Below, piece by piece: positions 6,989-14,304 of a stretch of DNA of 64,000 bases. The stretch is from Clostridium tagluense (GTDB taxonomy: Bacteria > Bacillota > Clostridia > Clostridiales > Clostridiaceae), in the NCBI RefSeq assembly GCF_003865095.1, contig NZ_BHYK01000013.1:1-64000 (forward strand). Direction: 5' to 3'. Each line of letters opens with the position of its first letter. Position 1 is the first letter of the stretch. Below the pieces are notes generated by a model. That model was not told the origin of the DNA. It ran no database searches and saw nothing but the letters and a program-made list of their open reading frames with translations. Position numbers and translations under genes: made by a program.

Positions 6989-9658
6989 GTGGTAAAGAAA
7001 AAAGTACTTGAACTAGCCAATAAGATTGCAGCTGGAATTACTGGCGGGATAGTAAAAGTAAAACCAACAGACCCAGAATATAGGATTATGGAACCTGTTA
7101 TGACTGATGAAATGGCAGAAATAGCACTTAAACTGGAGATTCGTAAACCTAAAAGCCTAACAGAAATTGCTAAGCTCTGCGGTAGACCTGTGAGGGAAGT
7201 AGAAAAAATGCTATTTAAAATGGCCGTTGATGGTGTAATTAAAGTAGAAGAAAGTAACGGTGAGGATCACTATTTCCTTGAGCTTTTTGTTCCTGGTGTT
7301 ATGGAATACATGGTTGCAAACAAGGAAAATGTTAAAAAGTATCCCGTAATTGGTGAGTGCTTTGAAGAGTATACGAGAAAATTAGGTGCATTAATGACAG
7401 GAAATATTCCAATTGGGCTTGGTGTAATGAGAGTTATCCCAATTGAAAGTGCAATTGAAGGGGAAACTAGAAGGGCTTCTTATGAGGAAACAGCACACAT
7501 TCTTAATAATCATAAGGTTTTCTCTGTTGCGGATTGTGCATGTCGTACATCTATGAGAATTATTGGTCAAGGTTGTGGACATACAGTTGAAGAAATGTGT
7601 ATTCAAGTTGGACCAGCAGCTGAGTACTATATCCGTACAGGAAGAGGGAGAAAAATTACGAGGGAAGAGGCTATTACTATTTGCAAGAATGCTGAAAAAG
7701 AGGGATTGGTACATTCTATTCCAAATTTATCAGGACCAGGAAATGCTCTTGCTATTTGTAACTGCTGTGGATGTGGATGTTTTGGACTAAGAAATACAAC
7801 TTTATATAAAAATCCTGATTGGTCTAGGTCAAACTATGTAGCAGTAGTTGATAAAGATAAATGTGTTGCTTGTGGAGAGTGTGTAGAAAATTGCCAAGCA
7901 AGTGCAGCAACACTAGGACAAAATTTATGTACAAAGAAACCTATTGAAGTTCCTAAGGAAAAAGATACACCAAGGGATACGAAGTGGGGAAAAGATAAGT
8001 GGAATTTTAATTATCGTAATCGTAAATTTGTTGAGGATGGTGGAACAAGCCCCTGTAAATCTGAGTGTCCAGCTCACATAGCAGTTCAAGGTTATATCAA
8101 GATGGCATCTCAAGGAAGGTATAGTGAAGCTCTAGAACTTATAAAGAAAGAAAATCCTTTTCCAGCAATCTGTGGACGTATTTGTCCAAGAAAATGTGAG
8201 GATGCTTGTACAAGAGCGGGTGTAGATGAAGCCCTTGCTGTTGATGAAATTAAAAAATTCATTGCAGATCAAGAATTAAAATCAGAGCATCGTTTTGTAC
8301 CTGAAAAATGTGCACAAAGACCAGGGAAAATTGCTGTAATTGGTGCAGGCCCTGCAGGACTTTCTTGTGCTTATTTTCTAGCGGTTGAAGGATATAAGGT
8401 AACAGTGTTTGAAAAGCAAAACAAGCTTGGAGGTATGTTAACCCTAGGAATTCCTTCCTTCAGACTAGAAAAAGAAGTAGTAAATGCAGAAATAGACAGT
8501 TTGAAGGAATTAGGAGTAGAGTTTAAAGCAGGAGTTGAAGTTGGCAAGGATGTTACCCTATCTAAGCTTAGAGAAGATGGCTACAAAGCATTTTATGTAG
8601 CAATTGGTGCTCAAGCAGGTAGAAATCTAGGTCTTGATGGTGAAAGTGCTTTTGGAGCAATAACAGGTGTAGATTTCTTACGCAAAGTAAGTCTTGGTGA
8701 AGATCTGAAAATGGAAGGTCCAGCAATTGTAATTGGTGGAGGAAATGTTGCTATTGACGTTGCCAGAACTGCAGAAAGAGTTGGTGCCACGCAAATAGAT
8801 ATGTATTGTTTAGAAAATAGACAAGAAATGCCTGCTCTTCCGGAAGAAATTGAAGAAGCCTTGTCAGAAGACATTGCTATCAACAATTCATGGGGTCCAA
8901 CACGAATTCTTCATGAAGATGGCCATGTTGTGGGTGTAGAATTTAAAAAATGTATTTCTGTCTTCGATGAAAATAAAAGATTTAGTCCTAAATTCGATGA
9001 AAATACAACAAAGATTGTTAAGGCAAATAATGTATTGATTTCAGTTGGTCAAGGAATGGAGTGGGGCGGATTATTAGAAGATTCCAAAATAGAATTAAAT
9101 CCAAATAAGACAATAAAAGCTGATCCAATCACTTTCCAAACAGGTGAGCCAGATGTATTTGCTGGCGGAGATGCATTAACAGGTCCTAAGTTTGCTATAG
9201 ATGCTATTGCACTGGGAAAGCAAGGATCAATTTCAATCCATCGTTATGTTCATGGAGATAATTTAACAATATGTCGAGAGAGAGAATACCATGCTCTTGA
9301 TAAAGAAAACTTAAACATGGATGGCTATGACCGCTTGCCAAGGCAAAGAGCACTTCACGTGGATGGAAGCAAGTCAAAAGAAACCTTTAAAGATTTGCGT
9401 GTTACATTTACGCAGGAACAAATAAAGAAGGAAACGGAGCGCTGCCTTGGATGCGGGGCTACGGTTATAGATGAATACCAATGTGTAGGCTGTGGAGTTT
9501 GTACTACAAAATGCAAATTTGATGCAATTTCATTGGTAAGAAAATATGATAGCGCTGGTGTAGATTTTAAGGATATGAGACCTGCAGTTATAAAACATGT
9601 TATCAAGCGTCAAGGAAAAATTGCAATGAAAAATGTAAAAAAAATATTTTCAAAATAA
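6989..9658 (+). CDS. Multidomain Fe-S/FAD/NAD(P)H oxidoreductase, ferredoxin-GltD fusion
   Basis: An 889-residue cytosolic redox protein. Residues 1-90 look like a winged-helix segment (SLTEIAKLCGRPVREVEKML). Residues about 180-315 form a cysteine-rich ferredoxin region with CxC and CCxCxC motifs (ADCACR, ICNCCGCGCFG), then a [4Fe-4S] motif (CVACGECVENC). Residues about 340-800 match the GltD-type beta subunit, with N-terminal cluster cysteines (CGRICPRKCEDAC), an FAD loop (IGAGPAGLS, about 450) and an NAD(P) loop (IGGGNVAIDVA, about 581). A C-terminal ferredoxin follows (CVGCGVCTTKC, about 831). The start is GTG 6989, 7 bases after a run of G; ATG 6987 is out of frame and stops after two codons. 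It should move electrons between NAD(P)H and Fe-S centres. The substrate is unknown, and its place between hypB and hypA suggests it serves a nickel or radical enzyme. Confidence 0.85.
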   Translation: MVKKKVLELANKIAAGITGGIVKVKPTDPEYRIMEPVMTDEMAEIALKLEIRKPKSLTEIAKLCGRPVREVEKMLFKMAVDGVIKVEESNGEDHYFLELFVPGVMEYMVANKENVKKYPVIGECFEEYTRKLGALMTGNIPIGLGVMRVIPIESAIEGETRRASYEETAHILNNHKVFSVADCACRTSMRIIGQGCGHTVEEMCIQVGPAAEYYIRTGRGRKITREEAITICKNAEKEGLVHSIPNLSGPGNALAICNCCGCGCFGLRNTTLYKNPDWSRSNYVAVVDKDKCVACGECVENCQASAATLGQNLCTKKPIEVPKEKDTPRDTKWGKDKWNFNYRNRKFVEDGGTSPCKSECPAHIAVQGYIKMASQGRYSEALELIKKENPFPAICGRICPRKCEDACTRAGVDEALAVDEIKKFIADQELKSEHRFVPEKCAQRPGKIAVIGAGPAGLSCAYFLAVEGYKVTVFEKQNKLGGMLTLGIPSFRLEKEVVNAEIDSLKELGVEFKAGVEVGKDVTLSKLREDGYKAFYVAIGAQAGRNLGLDGESAFGAITGVDFLRKVSLGEDLKMEGPAIVIGGGNVAIDVARTAERVGATQIDMYCLENRQEMPALPEEIEEALSEDIAINNSWGPTRILHEDGHVVGVEFKKCISVFDENKRFSPKFDENTTKIVKANNVLISVGQGMEWGGLLEDSKIELNPNKTIKADPITFQTGEPDVFAGGDALTGPKFAIDAIALGKQGSISIHRYVHGDNLTICREREYHALDKENLNMDGYDRLPRQRALHVDGSKSKETFKDLRVTFTQEQIKKETERCLGCGATVIDEYQCVGCGVCTTKCKFDAISLVRKYDSAGVDFKDMRPAVIKHVIKRQGKIAMKNVKKIFSK

Positions 9659-9753
9659 AGACATAGCATAGAATAATTAATGTTTTTTAGGGTAAAAGAC
9701 GGGAGAGCGGGCGTTCTTCCGTTCTTATTCTTTGACAAGGGAGGTGAGTTTAT

Positions 9754-10095
9754 TTGCATGAAATTGGAGTTTTGATGGAAGTGGTTAAAACTGTTGAAAA
9801 TTTCGCACAAAAAAATGGAGTAACAAAAATCCAGACATTGGTTCTTCAAATTGGTGAGCTATCATCAATGATCCCTAGATATATTGAAGCCTGTTATCCA
9901 GCTGCAATAGATGGTACCATGTTGCAAGAAACGGAATTGAAAATTGAGATATTACCGGGCAATGGTATTTGCAAAGAGTGCAATAAGGTTTTTAATCTCA
10001 TTGAGAATAATAATGTATGTCCAAAGTGCACAAGTAAGCACTGGGAGATATTAAGTGGAAAAGAGTTTATGATTAAGGAAATCATTGCTTGTTAA
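9754..10095 (+). CDS. hypA: HypA, nickel metallochaperone
   Basis: A 113-residue HypA/HybF protein. It begins MHE; His2 is the known nickel ligand of the family and must directly follow the start, which fixes the unusual TTG start at 9754 (GGGAGGTG upstream). The structural zinc site has Cys73, Cys76, Cys89 and Cys92 (CKEC, CPKC). HypA works with HypB to hand nickel to an apoenzyme. It lies 95 bases after the Fe-S/flavin fusion and closes the operon before a terminator. The client in this organism cannot be read from the window. Confidence 0.93.
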   Translation: MHEIGVLMEVVKTVENFAQKNGVTKIQTLVLQIGELSSMIPRYIEACYPAAIDGTMLQETELKIEILPGNGICKECNKVFNLIENNNVCPKCTSKHWEILSGKEFMIKEIIAC

Positions 10096-10099
10096 AATG

Positions 10100-10135
10100 A
10101 AAACCCTTGAATTTAGGGGTTTTTATTGTTTTTTG
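10100..10135 (+). terminator. Terminator of the hypB-hypA operon
   Basis: AAAACCC (10100-10106) pairs with GGGTTTT (10117-10123) and is followed by T-rich sequence. Confidence 0.75.
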
Positions 10136-10247
10136 GACAGTTTGGAGTAGAAATTTTTAGCGGAAATATTCATTGTATTCTATGTAGTAATCAAGTAAAA
10201 TCAATCAGTGTAGCCTGTGCTATACGAGATATAGAAAGGAAGTGAGA

Positions 10248-10290
10248 GTTTAGTGGGCTTACATACTTAGTATACAGTGTCTCACTAAAC
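10248..10290 (+). repeat. Inverted repeat in the esterase leader
   Basis: GTTTAGTG (10248-10255) and CACTAAAC (10283-10290) are perfect complements separated by 27 bases, ending 7 bases before the esterase ATG. The only ribosome-binding-like sequence (AAGGAAG, 10237-10243) lies on the far side of the hairpin. Confidence 0.5.
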
Positions 10291-10297
10291 ATAAGTA

Positions 10298-11029
10298 ATG
10301 AGTGAAACCATGGAAGGTAATATAGAAAATTTATCTATAGCAGGGTATGAGTGTACATTATATTTACCACCGAAATACTACATAAATGATGTGAGTTATC
10401 CTGTTGTATATATAAATGGTGAAGACAATATACAGGAGATAATGGGGGATTTGGAATCTCATTTTGGAGTAGATTGTAGTGCATTTATTGCCATAAGTGT
10501 TATGGTGGAAGAGTGGAATGAGAATTTTACGCCATGGACTGCGCCTCCTTTAACAAAAAAGAGTGGGTCTTTTAAAGGGGGTGCAGCAAGCTATCTTAAT
10601 TTTCTTGCAGATACAATCAAACCATTTATAGATGAGCATTATAAAACAAGACCGGAGCCATCAAATACTGCACTTATCGGGTATTCTTTAGGGGGACTTA
10701 CTGCATTGTATGGCCTTTATACAATTAGTGCCTTTGGTAAGATAGGCAGCATGTCTGGTTCTTTGTGGTATGATGGATGGATAGAATTTATGGATTCTCA
10801 CATGCCAGCAAATGCAAATAGCCGTGTGTATATGTCTCTTGGAAGAAGTGAGGAACATAGCAGAAATCAGCGCATGGCTAAAGTAGGTAATTGTACACGT
10901 AAAGCTGCTCTCATACTAGAAAAGCAGCTTGAATTCAAAGAAAATCTTATATTGGAATGGAATGATGGTGGACATTTTTCAGATTTACCCAATAGGTTTA
11001 AGAAGGCATTGCTGTGGCTCATGCCATAG
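10298..11029 (+). CDS. Alpha/beta-hydrolase-fold esterase (esterase D / IroE-like)
   Basis: A 243-residue putative esterase of the alpha/beta hydrolase fold. The nucleophile elbow is GYSLGG with Ser130. A late GGHF (His226) fits the catalytic histidine, and the acid residue is probably between them. There is no signal peptide, so it is cytosolic. The closest families are esterase D and enterochelin esterase-like proteins; the substrate cannot be told. ATG 10298 is the first start after an in-frame stop at 10292, yet has no ribosome binding site directly upstream. A hairpin lies in the leader, so translation could be weak or structure-dependent. Confidence 0.8.
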   Translation: MSETMEGNIENLSIAGYECTLYLPPKYYINDVSYPVVYINGEDNIQEIMGDLESHFGVDCSAFIAISVMVEEWNENFTPWTAPPLTKKSGSFKGGAASYLNFLADTIKPFIDEHYKTRPEPSNTALIGYSLGGLTALYGLYTISAFGKIGSMSGSLWYDGWIEFMDSHMPANANSRVYMSLGRSEEHSRNQRMAKVGNCTRKAALILEKQLEFKENLILEWNDGGHFSDLPNRFKKALLWLMP

Positions 11030-11098
11030 TAGGGATTTGAATTGCACATCGGTACTAAATCTCTGCTTTAATACATATAAGTAGTGAGGTGGTTATAT

Positions 11099-11419
11099 AT
11101 GAAGAGAACTATCGTGTGCAAGCAGTGCGATAACAATAAAGTAACCTTTGAAAAAATTCAGCAGCAATTATATATCAAGTGTTCAAAATGTGGGAATACA
11201 ATAATGCAAACAGTACATCTGGAATCTTGGGATAAAAATGTAGCTAATACATATAAACTTAGAATCAGTATTGAAGATGATAGCTTAATGGAGGCAGATT
11301 TAATTGAAACACAAGGTAATAAGATAGCGTTTCAAACTTTAAGTAAAGAACAAACAAAAATTAGATTAATGTATGTAAAAGAATACGAATATATAAGGCA
11401 ACTTGGAGAAGACGAGTAA
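11099..11419 (+). CDS. Small zinc-ribbon protein, function unknown
   Basis: A 106-residue protein starting at ATG 11099, 6 bases after GAGGTGG (a GTG at 11084 lies in the ribosome binding site). Two CxxC pairs near residues 7-10 and 28-31 (CKQC, CSKC) form a probable zinc ribbon. The rest is a charged beta-rich segment without recognisable motifs. It sits 70 bases after the esterase on the same strand and may be cotranscribed. I do not recognise the family. Confidence 0.6.
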   Translation: MKRTIVCKQCDNNKVTFEKIQQQLYIKCSKCGNTIMQTVHLESWDKNVANTYKLRISIEDDSLMEADLIETQGNKIAFQTLSKEQTKIRLMYVKEYEYIRQLGEDE

Positions 11420-11993
11420 GGATGTAAATTGTTTGCTATTTAAAGAATAAGATATAGGCATATGAAACCTAAATATTTTTAACAAAATTTCTCATTTATA
11501 TGTTATTTTAATAATATAGACTTAAATTATTATGGGTATTCTTTATAATAATGCACAAAATAATAACTGCAATGAAAATCTTTATTAAATAAAGAGAAGG
11601 TAATTTATAATTAAAAGGGAGCAATTAGCTCCCTTTTTCCATTTTATAAAAATATAAATAAAACATAAAGAAAATTCCTTTTAAAATAAGTTTGTTGATG
11701 GTTATAAAGATGTAGATTTCTTTGAAAATAAGCTAATACCTGAGATGTTTTAAATTAGGCTTTGGGTATAAAATAATCACTTCAAAGCATTGGTATAACT
11801 AGCCTTATAGTGCTTATAGTTGCGGTGTTGTTAGATAGTTTTTTATTTTTTTGTAAAAATAGCAACTATAAATTTCTAAAGTATTTTATAAAATTTAAAA
11901 AAATATATCTTATGTTAAACAAACAAATAGGGCAAAATATGATAAACTAATAAGACTAACAAAACTGACAAGGAAAAAGAGAGGTGTATAAAA
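11420..11993. other. Long intergenic region with one terminator
   Basis: Apart from the terminator at 11615-11640, this 574-base region is very AT-rich and holds no frame with a believable start. The last 60 bases should include the promoter of the next gene (GAGAGG ribosome binding site near 11980). Confidence 0.45.
11615..11640 (+). terminator. Rho-independent terminator
   Basis: AAGGGAGC (11615-11622) pairs with GCTCCCTT (11628-11635) with a five-base loop and T tail. It is far (about 195 bases) from the zinc-ribbon gene, so it may end a longer 3' region or a small RNA. Confidence 0.8.
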
Positions 11994-12641
11994 ATGGAAT
12001 TTATCAATGGTATATTTAATAAAAAAACTCAAAATGTAATAAATGATTATAAAAATAAACTTCCAGAAGATATACAATACATTAATTCATATATTGAGGT
12101 AATCAAACTAGCATTAGTGAAAAATAATATAACTAGTGTTGAATTATTTTATTCATTTGATGGCAGAGAATTATTCGATAAGATCAAGAATGAAAATTCA
12201 TCCAAGAATATTTTAGTTTTATACAAAGGAAATATTGACAATCTAATTGCAAAAAATGGATATATCAATATATATCACTCAAAACGGGGTAATTACTCTT
12301 TAGTTGTTTTTCAACATCAATTTATATATGAAGAATTATTTGGAGTTGAATTATGGAATGATGGAAGTTCAACACCTCAGAAAATACATACATTTAACTG
12401 TTACATAGCAGAAAAAATTAATTATTTTGCAGCTATGAATTGTAAAGTTATGGGCATAGGTATAGGAAATATCAACAAGAAACAGTATGAAAATTTGATG
12501 GAAGATTATCACAACACAGTTAAAACTCCAAAAAATAAAACAACCAAAGGTAAAGTAGCCATATATACAGGCATTGCATCTACAATTGGGGCTGGATTGC
12601 TTATAGGTTTAAAAATATGGTCGAAAAAAGATAAAAGATAA
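11994..12641 (+). CDS. Tail-anchored protein of unknown function
   Basis: A 215-residue protein I do not recognise. The first 180 residues are hydrophilic and probably globular, with a glycine-rich MGIGIGN near residue 155. One hydrophobic helix lies close to the C-terminus (about residues 189-208), followed by a basic tail (WSKKDKR). This fits a tail-anchored membrane protein with its bulk in the cytosol. It has no signal peptide. It is a single gene flanked by long spacers and closed by a strong terminator. Confidence 0.55.
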   Translation: MEFINGIFNKKTQNVINDYKNKLPEDIQYINSYIEVIKLALVKNNITSVELFYSFDGRELFDKIKNENSSKNILVLYKGNIDNLIAKNGYINIYHSKRGNYSLVVFQHQFIYEELFGVELWNDGSSTPQKIHTFNCYIAEKINYFAAMNCKVMGIGIGNINKKQYENLMEDYHNTVKTPKNKTTKGKVAIYTGIASTIGAGLLIGLKIWSKKDKR

Positions 12642-12663
12642 TACAGGGAATTATATATTTAAT

Positions 12664-12697
12664 AAAAAAATCACGCTTATCCTAGCGTGATTTTTTT
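12664..12697 (+). terminator. Rho-independent terminator
   Basis: TCACGCT (12671-12677) pairs with AGCGTGA (12684-12690); A and T runs on both sides would let it act in either direction. Confidence 0.85.
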
Positions 12698-12849
12698 ACA
12701 TGAAAATTAAGCTATTTTATTAAAGTCTTCCTATTTTCAAATAAGTGGGGTTGGATTAAGTGCTGGATTAGTCGTTGTTTAAAATGCAAAGCTTGGTTAT
12801 AATATAATATAAGAGAATTATAATATTGATTAAATCATGGAGGAATTAT

Positions 12850-13968
12850 ATGAAAAAAGTAGATTTAATAAACATAGCAAATAAATATTCAAAAAATCAA
12901 GAATATAATTTTACTGGATATTTGATGTATAAGGACAAACAAATTGCTGAAATAAAAGACACAGAGTTCATAAAGTCTTTGGATGACAATTTATTACCAG
13001 TAATAATGATAAATAAGAATGCAGGGTCATTAGAAGCATGGCTACAAACTAGAGTTATAGACACTCATAGGACAAACTCAAGGCAAGTAAGGCGTAGATT
13101 AAGTGTTAGATCAGAGGTTCCTAAGGAAATAGTTATTAAAGCTAGAGCTATAAGTATTACGGATAGCTATTGGTTAAAATGGATGGATGAAGATATAACT
13201 TATAATGACGTGAGAAGTAGGTTATCTGATGGACTAAATACTATTGCTTTATACGGTAATGCTACAGAAATAAATTTTAAGGATGTAGATATAAGTCCTG
13301 AATTAACTAACATAGGAAGTTTTGAGAAGTGTTGGAAACTCATTGAGGGATGTTGGTATATGATAAAAAAGGGTACTTATAAGGAGAATTTTGCGGAAGT
13401 ATTAATAGCAAATATTGCTATATATTTAGGATTCAATGCTGTTAAATATGAAGCTATAGAAGATGGAGCATTAGTTAAGAGTAAAGACTTTACTAATAAT
13501 TGCGAAGTGGACTTCGAGCCAATGTTCAGCTTTGTTCGCGAGTATTGGGAAATAGATGATTCTATAAGTATTATAAAAGAACTTGGTTATATAGAAGATT
13601 TTTTGAATATTACTTTTATGGATGCATTGTGCTATAACATAGATAGACATACATTTAATTTTGGAATATTAAGAAAAGATGGGGAACCAATAGGGCTAGC
13701 GCCAAATTTTGATAATAATTTAGGATTATCTGGAGTTCTTAATAATAGTGGCTTAGAAAATACATGGTATTCAACATCATTTACAAGAAATAATTATAAG
13801 CCAATATTAGAGGAGCATAATTATGATATACCTAAGATTGATTTAGAAGTGATAAAGGAAATTATAAATGAGACACTAAAAGGTTTTCCGTCGCTAAAGT
13901 CGGAATCTGGATTCAGTGAAACTGTATTTAAAATAGTAAAAAATAATTATGAAGAACTATTGAAGTAA
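12850..13968 (+). CDS. HipA-like kinase-fold protein without a HipB partner
   Basis: A 372-residue protein resembling the HipA-like (phosphatidylinositol-kinase fold) proteins of Firmicutes. Supporting motifs are ISITDSYWLKW near residue 102, a catalytic-loop-like NIDRHTFNFG (about 262) and a metal-binding-loop-like APNFDNN (about 286). Classical HipA is a serine/threonine kinase toxin that modifies GltX and is held by HipB. No HipB-like helix-turn-helix gene is adjacent, and the N-terminal HipA domain is not recognisable. ATG 12850 follows GGAGG by 6 bases. It is flanked by terminators, so it is monocistronic. The substrate and toxicity are unknown. Confidence 0.7.
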   Translation: MKKVDLINIANKYSKNQEYNFTGYLMYKDKQIAEIKDTEFIKSLDDNLLPVIMINKNAGSLEAWLQTRVIDTHRTNSRQVRRRLSVRSEVPKEIVIKARAISITDSYWLKWMDEDITYNDVRSRLSDGLNTIALYGNATEINFKDVDISPELTNIGSFEKCWKLIEGCWYMIKKGTYKENFAEVLIANIAIYLGFNAVKYEAIEDGALVKSKDFTNNCEVDFEPMFSFVREYWEIDDSISIIKELGYIEDFLNITFMDALCYNIDRHTFNFGILRKDGEPIGLAPNFDNNLGLSGVLNNSGLENTWYSTSFTRNNYKPILEEHNYDIPKIDLEVIKEIINETLKGFPSLKSESGFSETVFKIVKNNYEELLK

Positions 13969-13994
13969 GAAAAATACTTTGATTAATTAATGAT

Positions 13995-14037
13995 AAAAAA
14001 GCTATCAAGATGTAATAATCATTTTGATAGCTTTTTT
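13995..14037 (+). terminator. Terminator of the HipA-like gene
   Basis: AAAAAAGCTATCAA (13995-14008) pairs with TTGATAGCTTTTTT (14024-14037), ending in a T run. Confidence 0.85.
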
Positions 14038-14180
14038 ATTGACACTATCAAAGATGTAAACCGATACAAGTTAAAAGATTTATTAAGCAATTTATCAAAA
14101 GTGGTAATGTGATATGTATGGAATAGATAAAAAAGTAATATTTGGATATATGCAGAATAATATGTATTGAGGTGATTAAT

Positions 14181-14222
14181 ATGAATAAGATACAGTCAAT
14201 CATTACGTGTATTGTTTTGTAG
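14181..14222 (+). other. 13-codon ORF upstream of urocanate hydratase
   Basis: ATG 14181 follows GAGGTGAT by 6 bases and encodes MNKIQSIITCIVL then TAG. Reading through the amber codon adds 13 hydrophobic residues up to TAA 14262, which together would look like a small membrane peptide. It could be a leader peptide, a decayed small gene or chance. The rest of the region between 14038 and 14304 shows no other feature. Confidence 0.25.
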
Positions 14223-14304
14223 CTGATTTTTTTTTGTTATTTTGTTTGGATGGTTCTGCAATAAACAGAGTAAATAAAACTATAAATTGAAGGGTGGATG
14301 TTTT

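Noticed and set aside
6987-6995. ATG 6987 as start of the Fe-S/flavin fusion
   Set aside because: It is out of frame and meets TAA after two codons; GTG 6989 is in frame.
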